A stretch of DNA of 64,000 bases from Rotaria sordida (GCA_905250125.1 CAJNOL010000086.1:124001-188000); one strand, 5' to 3'. Positions 39,570 through 51,694 are shown, numbered from the stretch's first letter. The notes: a model not told the origin generated them from the letters alone. Numbers and translations: made by a program.

Positions 39570-41279
39570 TGATGCAATAAAAAATGCTAAAAACCATTTG
39601 TACCAGTTTTTTTTATTGACATATGTTGTTTGTTTTTTAATGCGAAATAAAATAAGTATTTTACTATCATAATTTATCATCTGTATCGTTTAATAGACAT
39701 ATCTTTTAATGGGCACTGATGACAATAGAGCATCACAAGTGACGCAGAATAAAGAAAAGAAGGAACATAGAAATATATTTATATTTATCATTCAAAAGGA
39801 GCAAATGAAGGGTTGTAAACCGATTTTACACATACTGCTAATAATTAAATTAGATGTATGCAACAAGAGAATAACTGTAGGAATTTCATTCGTTTGATGC
39901 AAGAATTGCTTTAAGTGGATCAATGATTATATTTAACATCGCTTTAGAAACTTTAAGCATGAGTATTTAGATACGACAAATTTGTTTTTTTGTATTCTAC
40001 AGCTTGATGAAAGAAATATTAGCATTTTTGATAAAATACAGCAAAGTAAATCACAAAACCTGCTTAGAAGGTTTCATCTAAATTTCTTTATTCTATTATC
40101 TTAGCGGAATTATTCATGTTTTCGACACAAAATTTATGTATAACTCAAGAAATTAAATAAAGAAAACCATAACTAGTGCGTTCAGATTTTTTATTGTCGC
40201 TTTACTAATTGGTAGTTGATGGATGCGTCAGATGCAACCATATTATTGAAATATAGTTTTATTTTCCATTAACAAAATCAAACAATGATATAATTTGTAA
40301 ACATGAATCGATTTTTCATATAGTATTCAATTGTTTATGTGAAGATAATGAATTTTTAGAAACTCTAAATATTGAGCGCATACCTAATCTTCCGATAAAG
40401 TGTATCTATGTATTAGGTCACTCAGTTTCTTTCTATCTATAAAATGTGAAATATACAATGAGTAGTATTTTTATAGCAAGAATTTAAAAAAAAAGACAAG
40501 TAAATAGAGAAGTCAAATTAATGTATAACGAATTTAGCAGGAAGAAGTTTAATGCGATGAATACCAAAATCTATTTCTCTTCGAAGTTAGCAAAATTACA
40601 GCTAAATATATATTCACTGGAAGAGAAAAAATACATATAAATGTATTTTGATAATTGTTCCCTCCGAAGTTGAAGATATATCGAAAATTCATTAGTATAG
40701 TTTGTAGAACGACTTATATGTTCTATCGAGTTGGTCATGCAATCTTTACGAACTATCCGATTTTTTCATATATCTATATATTCTTGTGTATCACATACAA
40801 TGAAGTAGACATTATGTAAGTACATGAGAAGTTTTGAATTTCATCCGGATTCTGGTGGAGCTTTTCATAATCAATCCGAATATATAACAAGATTCCTAAT
40901 TTGACTTAGTAATATGGGGTTATCGTTTTTTTTTGAAAAAAACAGTATTGTTTTTCATCCACAATGATCAACAGAACATATGATACATTGTTATTATTCG
41001 ATTTGTATCATTGTAAAAAATAGAGCCGAAGTTGTTAGATTCCAAAAGGAATGAGTATCAAAATACAGATGCATGCAAACTAGTTCATTGAGAAGCAGAC
41101 TTGGATTATTTGAAGCGAGATATATGTTAATACAACTCACTAGTAACTAGTCAATCTGATACATGCTATATGAGAGTCTGGTCAATGCATCCGTATGTAT
41201 ATAAATATCGAGAACAGTGAAGAGTAAACAGCTATGACAAGTCTATCAGTGTTCAATCTATTCTGACTTAATTGTTGCT
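39570..41279. other. Gene-poor interval
   Basis: 1.7 kb with only short low-complexity frames. Nothing recognised. Confidence 0.4.
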
Positions 41280-42369
41280 GGCTTACGTAGTGCACGTAGA
41301 ACGACAAGAAATTGATGACGAACTAATTGATAGAACATCTCTACTACTTCGACCAAGGAAAGGAAACTGATACCAATCCAAAGATTTGTTTGACCATCGA
41401 CATTAGAGAGAAGATCGACTGCACTGGTCGTGTCTACTTATTCATAATGTTCATTCGTCGTTGATTCACGAATCAATTCGATGGCAAGAAAATTTACTCG
41501 AACATGTTGACGCCATTCAGTTGACTAGTCTGTTGCCAATGGGATCGAGAAATTTTCGACGAATATCTTGATATCATGTAGAATTCATTTCTAGATTGGA
41601 TTTTCTGACTATCGATTTCTTCGTCATACCGATATACTTGAGTACATATTGTTTAGCACAGTGTTTCCGAGTAGTCATAATCAGCCCCATTGTAATGGTC
41701 AAACATGGCTTGCATGGAACGGGAGACTTGATCGGTACATGTCGAATAGGACGATGGTAAATAAAAAATGAATTTTTACATATAACTCAATCGATGATCG
41801 AGACCCATTGCTAATTCGATACTATCTATATAAACAATCGGAACTTGTGTATTGTCATGAACGACACCTGTCATTCCAGTGTTTACAACACAACTAATGA
41901 ATAACCAAATGATTTTCGTTGATTGAGCAACAAATCATAGGCATGTTCCGGTGTATTATCCAAGCCGCCATGGCTGAGCGGCTACGTTGTTCGACACATA
42001 TTCACAAGATATTGTGTGCAAATTTCAATGCCACCAGCCATGGAATGACACACTGGACAAGTTACTAACGATTAGTCTTCTCAGATTACCCGTCCAATAG
42101 CCTGTTGATTACGTTGTTACATATGCCTGTTCTTGTGGCTAGTATATGGTTAGCTAGTGTATATGAAGAGCACAAGCAATTGAGCAAAAGAACTCCAAGT
42201 CAGTCTAGCCTACTGTTCAGAACTACGACTAGTCGTAGTTGTGTGGACGACATTGGGCTGTTGAATCTACCACTAGGTAACACCTGCCACCGCAAGATAG
42301 TTGAAATGGCAGAAGTATTTTTCTTCTTCTCTTCAGTGTGTTTCCGTTTGAATACAATTAGAAAGTGAA
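41280..42369 (-). pseudogene. Decayed, unidentified coding sequence
   Basis: Base composition is less AT-rich than the surroundings. Minus-strand translation gives protein-like blocks broken by stops and shifts. Around 41960-41800: NTPEHAYDLLLNQRKSFGYS, then after a one-base frameshift TGMTGVVHDNTQVPIVYIDS and IELAMGLDHRLSYM. Around 41730: SRSMQAMFDHYNGADYDYSE. I do not recognise the family. It stops at the assembly gap, so it may connect with what follows. Confidence 0.35.
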
Positions 42370-42469
42370 NNNNNNNNNNNNNNNNNNNNNNNNNNNNNNN
42401 NNNNNNNNNNNNNNNNNNNNNNNNNNNNNNNNNNNNNNNNNNNNNNNNNNNNNNNNNNNNNNNNNNNNN
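42370..42469. other. Assembly gap (100 N)
   Basis: Exactly 100 undetermined bases, the usual fixed size for a gap of unknown length. It lies between the decayed coding stretch and the DEG/ENaC fragment, so their true distance and order are uncertain. Confidence 0.99.
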
Positions 42470-42702
42470 TGAGTGGGATATTGGAAAATCGATCTGATTG
42501 ATTGAATAATAAAAAATAGCATAATATCGATAAAAATCGAAAAAACGACAGTCTAGAAGATTCAATTGTGTACACTTCGACAGCAGGCGATACCTGAAAT
42601 GCCATGAGTGGACATATTCAAACGGAATTCTTGAATAATCATACTTGACCGTGGTATCGAATTTTCATCATCAACTTCATTTGCATTCGTTGAGGCCATC
42701 AT
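42470..42702 (-). pseudogene. DEG/ENaC (amiloride-sensitive) channel, broken first exon
   Basis: Minus-strand reading from the ATG at 42702 gives an N-terminal cytosolic segment ending STHGISGIACCRSVHN, matching the (S/V)HG(I/L) motif that precedes the first helix of DEG/ENaC channels. A hydrophobic first transmembrane stretch follows (VVFSIFIDIMLFFIIQ), then RSIFQYPT, the usual post-helix YP. Two stops interrupt it: TGA where the family has Arg (CGA) and TAG where it has Trp (TGG). The frame then enters the gap. These are single-base changes typical of an inactivated copy. The rest of the channel is missing from view. Confidence 0.7.
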
Positions 42703-43480
42703 GATTGCCTGGATCGACTAAAATGATGAATCAAGCTAAGTTCACTATTAGACAACATCTATAGTAGAGGACAGAGAATGTGCTATTTTGAGAACAAGCA
42801 CAGTTCTATATAAAACTTACCTTTTTGAAAATACAACTTGATCAATTCTTGGTGTATAGAACGATGATGAAAAACTATTCCAAATTAAATGACTCTTTCG
42901 CCAATGGGATGAATTTCAATGCTGAGCTCTGATTTTTTTTTCATCAACTATCATGTTCCTTGTTTTTCTTTCATTAAAACTCGTTTTCAATTTTATAATA
43001 AGACATTTTCTTGCTCATTGAGGAACTTCATGGATTAGTTCACTTCTCTGTAGTGTTGACAAAAAAGTTCTATTTATCCTTGGTACTAAAGTCAATCACT
43101 AAGATATTTAACTGTTGACATTCCACTTTTTTGTAAGCAAAAGAAAAAAAAAGGTTTTTGAAACAGACGCTTACAGAAATGTAAATATGCTATTAAAAAG
43201 CAAATAAAAAATATAGACAAACATGAGTGCGTAATGAAATAACAGATAATCTTGAATTATGTTTAGTATCGATATTTAGACTTTAGAAAACGCAGCACTT
43301 AAACTCCATACTACATTCAACCGACATTTTTTTTACTTCTCATAGACCAACCACAATGGGTTTTGAAAAACGATATGATGTGAAAAATCAAAGATACGAT
43401 TGAAGTCTTTCGTGCAACATCGAAAAACTAGAATGAAAATGTTGTGAATGTTATTTAAAAAGCAATGATAAGAGTCTCTT
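42703..43480. other. Intergenic
   Basis: 778 bp with no gene recognised, upstream of the DEG/ENaC fragment and downstream of the type II membrane protein gene. T- and A-runs only. Confidence 0.4.
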
Positions 43481-45994
43481 TCACATAACATCGACATAGA
43501 ACTCGTTCCCTGAACCTGATCCAGAATGTTGTTGCCAAAACGAAATTGTGTATGTATGTCCGATGATCGCTCGAAAGGATTGTCCGATAAAAAAGATGCC
43601 AGAACCTTCACACATAACTTCAAGGCATTTTCCTGTGTTCAGATAGCAAGAATAACCGGATGCTTGCTGTGCTGCATTGCCATTGCTAGTGGTACACGAC
43701 GATGCACACCATTGAGTCCAACCTGGCAAGGTACCGGTGGCATTTTCGAAACTAGGATTGTTGAGAAGTTCGACAGATGGTGAAGCAACATCCACCACAG
43801 ACACACTATCCAAGTAATGATAATTACTATTACCAGTCTCAAATCCAAATAGAAGCAACGGATCCGTATAGATTGCTGTATGTGTAATTGTCGATTTAGT
43901 CCATGAACTCGGTATAGCTCCAAACTGTTGTAGTAACAATCCGTAACCACCACCAGAACTAGTGCATGAGGGAGCTACAAATCAATGTTCAATTGTTTTT
44001 TTTTTGAGAAAAGGTGAAATTTCACACTTACTCGTCGATGCTCTGGTCGTGACCGTTGTTGTTTGTGCTAAAAGAAATATTCATCATACTATCTCGAACT
44101 CGATTAAAAACAAAAGAGAAAAGAGTTGAGCACATAGCGCAATCCATCGACTTTAGAGTTGTGATAAATGAAACATACTTGTAGTAGTAACAGACGTTGT
44201 TGATTTTGTGGCTACAAATGTTTAATATTGACTCAGCATGTATGCGAATATGTCTCACTTACTCGATGTGGACGTCGTCGATGTCGTTCTGGATGTCGTC
44301 GATGTCGTTCTGGATGTCGTCGATGTCGTTTTGGACGTTGTCGATGTCGTTTTGGACGTCGTCGTAGTGTGTGTAGTGGTTGATGAGGTACTACTAGTCG
44401 ATGTTGATGAAGTGCTACTAGTCGATGTTGATGAAGTGCTACTAGTCGATGTCGATGAGGTGCTACTAGTCGATGTCGATGAGGTGCTACTAGTCGATGT
44501 CGATGAGGTACTACTAGTCGATGTCGATGAGGTGCTACTAGTCGATGTCGAAGTAGAAGTACCCGTCGTTGATGTCGTAGTCGATGTCGAAGTAGAAGTA
44601 TCCGTCGTTGATGTCGTAGTCGTTGTCGTTGTTGTGGATGCCGTAGCTAGAAAAATCAATAATATATTATTGATGCATCTATTTTTGCATAATTAGCTCG
44701 ACAAATTTTGACAAAAATCTATGTTGGCTGCGGCCAAATCATCAATAGATCACTTAGACGAAGGAAAGTTGATTTTTTTTTGAGAGAGATATTTTTATGA
44801 CGTAACCGAAACTAACTTCCTGTGGTTGAGGTTGTGGTCGATGCTGATGTGACTGTAGTTGTAGTCGATGTAGCTGTAGTCGATGTTGATGAAGTTGTTG
44901 TTCCTATTGTCAAGATATAATGATATTGTATGAGATCACATATAAGATAATGTAATACGAACGTAATGCAAAAAAGACGATGATTCCAGCGATTGCAGCT
45001 AGTAGAAGCGCCATAAGAATACATAAACAATAGCATAGCCAAATCTTAGTCCCTAGCAATCTTTTCCTTCTAAAAAAACAACAAGATAATATACAACTAG
45101 TACTTTGCTATTAATTTGCTAGCGCTATTCAAACTAGAAATTGTGAATGAGTTGCTTAATAAGGATTGAATACGAAAGAACTATAAGTTGTCACATACCT
45201 TTTACGTTTCTTTTTCGACTCTTCCTTCGTTTTAGTCCAAGCATCAGAAGTTTCTGGCGAAATCCTAATCTGTTTGCTATTTGGCCAATTGATCATAGGC
45301 TAGCAGTCAATGAGAACAACATAATCAAAGTAGATTTCTCTCGTTTAATGCTACTTACCGAAGAAGTCTGAAAATTGACGCTGCCAGCACTCTGTATGAA
45401 TCCGATTTCTCCTTTGGTTAAATGCCTGATAGAAATTGGATGAGGTGTTGGAGCAGAGTGAGACTGAAAAACATTGATACTTGGAACCGATTCCATACTT
45501 TCTCTGCTTGTACATTGAGCCTGACGCCGAGACGGAACTGTCGAGATCGAAGAGTGACCTGTTGAAGCTGAGAGGACTTTTTCTTTGCTCAGACGTCGGA
45601 TGCGTAGATGAGACGATCTTGCAGAGACTCGACAATTGACACTCTGAATATTACGGATCGATTTTAACTCCGACTTGCTTATATGCCTGACAGAAACCCG
45701 GCGGGGTATCCGAGTACGGCGAGATTGAAGAACATTGACACTCGAAATCGATGCTACATTTGCTGTGTTTGTACATTGAACCTGAAGCCGAGACGAAGTC
45801 AGCGAGATCGGAGAGTCGTCTGTTGAAGCTGAGAGAACGTTTTCTTTGCTCAGACGTTGAATGCGTAGACGAGAAGATCTTGGAAAGACTTGGCAATTGA
45901 CGTTACGAATATTACGGATCGATTTCAACTTCGACTTGCTTAGACGTTTCACTCGCGGTTGACAGGGAGTCTTTGGTGTGCACAACTGGTCCAT
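43481..45994 (-). CDS. Type II membrane protein: cytosolic repeats, Thr/Ser stalk, CBM-like tip
   Basis: Exons 45994-45359, 45299-45199, 45069-44963, 44903-44817, 44646-44263, 44211-44179, 44067-44032 and 43974-43481 close in phase to 625 aa. Residues 1-245 are basic and made of about 80-aa repeats (KLKSIRNIRNVNCQV, ELKSIRNIQSVNCRV, a weaker third). After KKKRKRRKRLLGTK comes one helix, about 255-278 (CILMALLLAAIAGIIVFFAL); no signal peptide, so the N terminus is inside. Residues 283-460 are nearly all Thr/Ser, a likely O-glycosylated stalk. The last 165 aa form a CBM-like beta-sandwich (NNPSFEN.. PGW, then SFWQQHSGS) with Cys pairs. Probably a surface glycan-binding or mucin-like protein; ligand unknown. 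Confidence 0.8.
44388..44550. repeat. 24-bp coding minisatellite
   Basis: About seven copies of a 24-bp unit (GTCGATGTTGATGAAGTGCT plus ACTA on the + strand) with GTT/GTC and GAA/GAG variants. It encodes the 8-residue Ser/Thr unit of the stalk in exon 5 of the type II membrane protein. Being a multiple of 3, copy number can change without a frameshift. Confidence 0.9.
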
Positions 45995-48408
45995 TTTTTA
46001 TTCTGTACTGCTTACACATTCAGAGCAAATGAACAAATAAGCAATTTTTTAATAAAAATAATCGAAATCTCGAGTTTCTTAGGATGTTGCCTTGTTATTA
46101 CATTATCAAGAAAGGCTTCTGTCAATAGCGACCAGAAAAAGAAAAAAAAATTGAATTTTCTTATTGGTATAGGTTAGAATCAAAAGACATTATTCAATTT
46201 AATATCCTAGACAGGTCTTACTTGTTGCAACACATCAAATGATCTTGATCTTGCTTTCACTCAAGTTTAATGCGAAAAGAGAAGATATTGATCTTTTACC
46301 TATATAATCAGGAAAGTCGTATCGACTTCATTACCACTCAAAGTCATTAGAATGTTCAGTGCTGAAATACATCATGAGAGAGATGCATATGTCTCTGGTT
46401 GAAATTGTCTAAATCTATTTAGCATCCAATGATGTCTTGTATGGGACTTATGACATAATAAAATATTTTGATGTTTTTAACTTAGTTTTCTGTCCTCCAA
46501 ATTAAGGCATCACTTTTTGAATTCTGTTGTTTATACTGATTTGCTTTTTATTTTTGTTGACAAGTAATCTTTTCTCCATGTTGAATGAATAGGAGAATAT
46601 ATAAGAACAATGAAACCTATTCTATTTCATGTTCTAGTGAGAAACCAACAAAATAAAAGAGAAAAAATTGAGTTACAATCAAAGATTTTTTTTTTGTATT
46701 GGCATACACAGAGCAGTGCCATGAATGATATTTATTCTGGTATTCATTTCTTAAATCCATCTGAAAAGAGAAGTTTCGGCGTGCATTTTTCTTTATCTAG
46801 AGGCTTTCTATAATAAGAAAAAGAATACAAGAGATTATTTTCACTTTTTATTTTGTTCCCGTTTGTTTTTATTCTACAAACATGATGACGGTAACAAGAA
46901 GTGATACTGTTTGCCTGCATGTAGGTCTTCACTAGTATTTCACAACATCTACTTGATCGGAACAAGATTGAAGTTACAAAACAATGAATCTACAAGACAG
47001 CACCGTAAAAATATGTTTAATCGAATAATCTAACTGATCGATATCAATTCAGTGCGAAGGCTTCGATTGAGGCAAGATATTTATTTCTCGAGGACAAAAG
47101 GAATAATCAGTATAAGACAAATAAATGGACATAATACACGTCACTAAAGTATAAGAAGCATTAAGGAAGTTTTGTTCGAAAATGTCCTTGGACAGAGCGC
47201 AACCCACGTATTAATCTTCGATAAGGCGATCACCTTATGTTTTAGCTCTGTTTTGTAAACACCATTGTGTTTCCGTTACATAATAGGTTGTCGATGTTCT
47301 TGAGTTCGTTATCGTTGCATGTATATGAGTTCTTCCCGTACTATCCTAAGATGAATGTGGATGGATGTGAGAGTGAAGAGCAGATCTTCAATCAAAATCA
47401 CCCGAACATCCAGACTCTCACTGCACACCAATGCCTATGCCGTGACATTCTTATCCACGTCGTTACTCTCACATAGCCATAACACTCACCCCTGGTCACT
47501 ATTTCAAAGTGATGTGTATTATGTTAAAAGAAGTATGTTACACAAAGAAACGGAAAGATCATATAGAAATTTTATAAATTCATTTATGTACTGATAAATA
47601 ATATCAAAAGAAATTTTATCATTCTCATGACCATCTTAGTAAGTGGATTATTTGCTAGAGAAATGTAGTACAATCATGGCATCACTGTTTTAACTATTTG
47701 TTACTGTTTTGTCGCAAGGAACACTGGTCACTACTGCGATGAATACCGTCATCATTTACCGTAACAGGATTGCTTTATGCTGTTTCGATGTATACAGTCG
47801 CTATTGAATACCAAGCAGACGATATGAGTATAGTCAGTCAAATCGATTGAAGAATGCAGACAGATCATAGAATATTACTACACGTTTCTACGACGTGTCT
47901 TCCGAGTTTCATCTAAGTTCTACATTCTTTGTCGAGTCAGTGATAAGTCTTGAAGGTCGCCTAGTCTACAAAGATCCAACAGAAAGAGGATATGGGTGTG
48001 GGTGGGTGTGAGTGCAAGAGAATAGAAGATCTACACCCACACTCACACCCATTACCCTTTTTGCCCTATAAAATTATCACATTTTTTGTACATGTGCTTG
48101 CAATACGAGGTTGAGGAATAATGAAATATGTGATACTTTTATAGTGGAAAAAGGTAATTTGAGCTACATTTTAATATAGTCTGAGTTGAGATTATATTGA
48201 AAATTGGTGAAAATACGCAAAGAAAAAAGTGTTGACCCAAAGGCATCCATAAAAAGGCATCTTTCACCTTAATGAGTTCTCTACAGATCAAAGACTCGAA
48301 CATCGCTCTTTCGAACAGTAAAAACCGCAGATCTATATCTAGTACTCAGCAAAAGCTATTCAGAAAATGACAATCTGCCTTCTATTTTGAAATAGACATT
48401 AGTTATTT
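45995..48408. other. Gene-poor interval
   Basis: 2.4 kb with no gene recognised. 47340-47440 contains GGATGGATGTGAGAGTG and a matching reverse ACATCCAGACTCTCAC, a worn hairpin like the telomere-like ones that start at 47992. Confidence 0.45.
47992..48052. repeat. Telomere-like hairpin 1
   Basis: G arm ATGGGTGTGGGTGGGTGTGA, loop with GAATAGAAGATC, C arm TACACCCACACTCACACCCA. The arms pair as an imperfect hairpin. Units are GTGGGT-type. Confidence 0.85.
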
Positions 48409-49767
48409 TTATTTTTTCACATTGATAAAATTTTCATTGACATCGCGTTGCCACGCATCAAGAAAGTTTTTCTGAATATTCTTTTGAATTTGGAACGCTA
48501 TTTCTGCTCCTTCACGATCTCTCACGATCCATTGAGTGCCGTTATAAATTGGATTGAGACGAAATACGCGTAGAAATAAGTCAGTGGTTCCCTCCGTATA
48601 GAAGCGACATTTATCAGAATGACCGAAATCGACGAGATCAGCCCAATCATAGCGATAATTTGAATTCACCACGATCCCATTTTCAAAATGATCTATGTTA
48701 ACTTCACGTTCATTGTGTGCCATATCTCTCATGAGTTTATCTGCAGTGGCAAGCCACGATTCGAGAAATTTTCGATCTCGTGATCTGACAATTGAACGTC
48801 GAATTGACTGAGCAATATTCAGCAAAGAGTAAGGATTGTCAAAATTATCGGATAACACTCGTAATGTACAATTGGCGACTAAACCAGGTAGAGCGATTGA
48901 GTCAGATACACCGCGATAACTAACAATGATGTTAGTGTGTCGAATGATCGTTTCATCTGTCTGAAAACATGAAACGTTTAATGTGAGAATAATGTAGGCA
49001 ATCATGATGTCATGAACAGTTAAAGTACTGTCATTGACCAGGGTACGCAATCTGGCTAGCTGCTCACCAGAAAACCGTAAATTCAATTGAACATGCGTCT
49101 CTTGTTCGATCTTCATTTTTTCCTGAATTTGTTCCATCGATACAGCGTCACATAAGTGTCGCATAATAGGCAACAATGATCGATCAACTTCGTCTCTTGA
49201 CCACAGACGACGTTCAAAACTAGGTAACAGTGTCGGAGGTTCTATTTGTTGGTAAGAACATGAAAAAGCATGAAGAAAATTCAGACAGGCACAGGCATCT
49301 CCAAGCACATGTGCCCAGCTTATACCGAGCACCCATTCACCACTTTGTATGAGACGAGTAATTTTCAAACGAAAAAGTGGTTCATCTGGAGAACCATGCC
49401 ATAGTTTCGTAGTTTGCACTTCGTCCAGAAATGGTTGCAGTTGACCTTCAACAGCGTCCCATACTACATTAGAGTTAAGAGGCCATTGTTTTAATTCTGT
49501 ATTGTCGACGATTGTAATTGGTACGGCTTTGTCAGACATTTCAATAACATAATGTTCTCCATCGTGTAGGAGTAAACGACCGCAGACTAAAGGCCATAGT
49601 GCAAGAATGTGACCGAGTGCGTCTTTAAAACGATTAATATTTAAATCGCCTGGATAGACAAAAACGTTATCAATACGTGGAGTAATCCATAGATCGGTTC
49701 CAGCCAACTCAATTCGACGATTGTGACCGGTGAATGAAGATGGAAAAATTTCCGTTTTAACGTGCAT
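48409..49767 (-). CDS. BAHD-type acyltransferase, intronless
   Basis: A single 452-aa frame. BAHD enzymes move an acyl group from acyl-CoA to an alcohol or amine of specialised metabolites, in the cytosol. Signature HXXXD is at 153-157 (WAHVLGDA), near the usual place, and a DFGHS segment at 380-384 sits where plant enzymes have the structural DFGWG, so the second motif is altered. The N-terminal DLWITPRIDNVFVYPG and ALWPLVCGRLL also fit the family. BAHD enzymes are typical of plants and fungi. No introns, a somewhat higher GC content than its neighbours, and a transposon- and telomere-repeat-rich setting suggest horizontal acquisition. The frame is intact and probably functional; substrate unknown. 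Confidence 0.85.
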   Translation of the reverse strand: MHVKTEIFPSSFTGHNRRIELAGTDLWITPRIDNVFVYPGDLNINRFKDALGHILALWPLVCGRLLLHDGEHYVIEMSDKAVPITIVDNTELKQWPLNSNVVWDAVEGQLQPFLDEVQTTKLWHGSPDEPLFRLKITRLIQSGEWVLGISWAHVLGDACACLNFLHAFSCSYQQIEPPTLLPSFERRLWSRDEVDRSLLPIMRHLCDAVSMEQIQEKMKIEQETHVQLNLRFSGEQLARLRTLVNDSTLTVHDIMIAYIILTLNVSCFQTDETIIRHTNIIVSYRGVSDSIALPGLVANCTLRVLSDNFDNPYSLLNIAQSIRRSIVRSRDRKFLESWLATADKLMRDMAHNEREVNIDHFENGIVVNSNYRYDWADLVDFGHSDKCRFYTEGTTDLFLRVFRLNPIYNGTQWIVRDREGAEIAFQIQKNIQKNFLDAWQRDVNENFINVKK

Positions 49768-50332
49768 AACTGTTATTTATCGCTGATAAACTCTTGACTA
49801 TGTGCTCCGTTTTATCATTCTTTCTCCTATATAACACTACCGTCGAAGACTACAGAACAAGAAAGAAAAAGCAATTGGTCGGGATGCTATCGAACAAATA
49901 ACTAGCATATTGTGGAAAAAAAACGTTTCACGTTGTATACTATAGATGGCAACAGAATATGAATGAACTGAGCAAATATATCTAGATATAGAGCTGTAAC
50001 TACTCATAAGACAATTGTCATTTACTGATGAATCAGTAAAGGTATGAATTGTAATGGCTGATCTACACATCTATACATTTTTGAAGTAACTAGTTGCATG
50101 TTCAATGAAAAATGATTGTGAAAAGAGTAATGTCAGCATCATAAAATTCTCTGAAGCATAATCATGTCAATTATATAACGGATGAGTCGAAAGTTTTGAG
50201 ACAAAATGTTTGTTCATTTTTAGTCCGCTTGAAAGTGTTTTCGACAAGTCAAAATCTATGGTTTATGATCAAAATTTTGTGCTCTTTCTGAATATGGACT
50301 TATAAATTTTGTCTTACAAAGAAATATTCTCA

Positions 50333-50932
50333 GGTGCAGGAGCGCTTTTGAGTCGAGACTTCGTGCATCTTATAGTCCTTAGTGAGCTGTGTCTATGATA
50401 AAAAAAAAGTTTGGGTTTCTGACTTGCTTTTAGCGAAATATTGAGTTTTTAGTGGTTTTTTTCTATATCATCTCACATTTGCAGCAATGCTATATCTTTG
50501 AATTTTGACCTAAAACTTTGTTAACATAAAAGTCTCAGCTAGACTAGCTTGCATAAAAAATTCCAGAAGTTTTGGACAAAGTCTCTCCGGAATACGAAGA
50601 TTTGAAAAATGTATACTATAGATACTATCTATGAAAAAATGTCTGCATCTTGATCGTTTCATATTCCGGAGAGACTTTCTTCAAAACTCCTGAAATTTTT
50701 TATGCAAGCTAGTCTAGCTGAGACTTTTACGTGGACAAAGTTTCAGGTCAAAATTCAAAGATGTAGCATTGCTGCAAAAGTGAGATGATATAGAAAAAAG
50801 TCACTAAAAACTCAATCTCTCGCCAGAAGCAAGCCAGAAACCCAAACTTTTTTTATCATAGACACAGCTCACTAAGGACTATAAGATGCACAAAATCCCG
50901 ACTCAAAAGCGCTCCTGCATCTGGGAATGTTT
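50333..50932. mobile_element. Foldback element, family 1 copy B (young)
   Basis: About 600 bp with two arms of about 285 bp that are still nearly identical. Ends CAGGTGCAGGAGCGCTTTTG and complement CAGATGCAGGAGCGCTTTTG. Inner landmarks on both arms: CTAGACTAGCTTGCATAAAA and AGTCTCTCCGGAATA. It shares the inner block with the element at 31950-32570. No coding capacity. Confidence 0.9.
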
Positions 50933-51218
50933 CCTGGTTAGTTTTTGTATGAGAGTAGTGAGATATCGAGTGTTGTCACAGATCCAAGAAATCAGGGATC
51001 TCCACGAAGATATTGCATTTACTAATGACATTACAGCATAATATTGAATTATTACATAGTAATGATATCTTTTTACTATCTCGAACTCCCTAGGGAGATG
51101 CCACATCTCTACAAGAGATACCGTATCTCTCATCACATCTTTCTAAGAGTTGCCACATCTCCAGGATTTGCATCTCCTTATGAGAAATTTTTTAAAATTT
51201 TAGCCTAGGGATGATGCT

Positions 51219-51278
51219 GGAGATGTGGGTGTATGGGCGTAGATGTTCTCTTTAGTGTCGTCTACATCCATACCCTAA
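51219..51278. repeat. Telomere-like hairpin 2
   Basis: G arm AGATGTGGGTGTATGGGCGT, loop TTCTCTTTAG, C arm TCTACATCCATACCC. Degenerate copy of the same design as the other hairpins in 48-59 kb. Confidence 0.75.
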
Positions 51279-51462
51279 ATTTGGTTGATAGGGGAGTTAT
51301 ACGCAGTTCTTAAGTGAACACAATTTTTGGAACACCCTGTATAATTCAAATTATAAATTATAAATGAGATGAGGCGCTCCTTTAACTCTACGTAGTAGTG
51401 ATATCTAAGTTTAAAATAATCGGAATCTTCTTAATATCGACGCATTTCTGGTAAGCGTCAAT

Positions 51463-51694
51463 CAAGGGGGAACAAACTGATTTCATGATTTCATGATTTC
51501 AGATGATTTCATATGATTTCAGGTGATTTCAAGTGATTTCAGGTGATTTCAAACTGATTTCTGGTGATTTCAGATGATTTCAGGTGATTTCAAACTGATT
51601 TCAGGTGATTTCAAACCCATTTCAGGTGATTTCAAACTGATTTCAGGTGATTTCAAACTGATTTCAGCGATCGAAATCAGTTTGTTCCCCCTTG
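51463..51694. mobile_element. hAT-type MITE with 8-bp target duplication
   Basis: 232 bp. Perfect 22-bp terminal inverted repeats begin CAAGGGGGAACAAACTGATT. The direct 8-mer GCGTCAAT flanks both ends (51455-51462, 51695-51702). An 8-bp duplication and a CAAGG start fit the hAT superfamily. The interior is a degenerate TGATTTCAGG/TGATTTCAAAC tandem repeat, with no gene. Confidence 0.92.

Noticed and set aside
41969..42050. tRNA-like string GCCATGGCTGAGCGGCTA
   Set aside because: The A-box-like word resembles a Leu/Ser tRNA start, but no proper B box or acceptor stem closes; it lies within decayed coding sequence.
44238..44696. Long + frame of Val/Asp repeats
   Set aside because: Antisense reading of the Thr/Ser stalk exon; the minus strand has splice sites and flanking exons in phase.
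45351..45896. Frames overlapping the repeats of the type II membrane protein
   Set aside because: Alternative-frame shadows; the chosen frame joins the next exon in phase.
47267..47594. Two overlapping + frames
   Set aside because: They cross a worn GTGAGAG/CTCTCAC hairpin; composition not coding-like.
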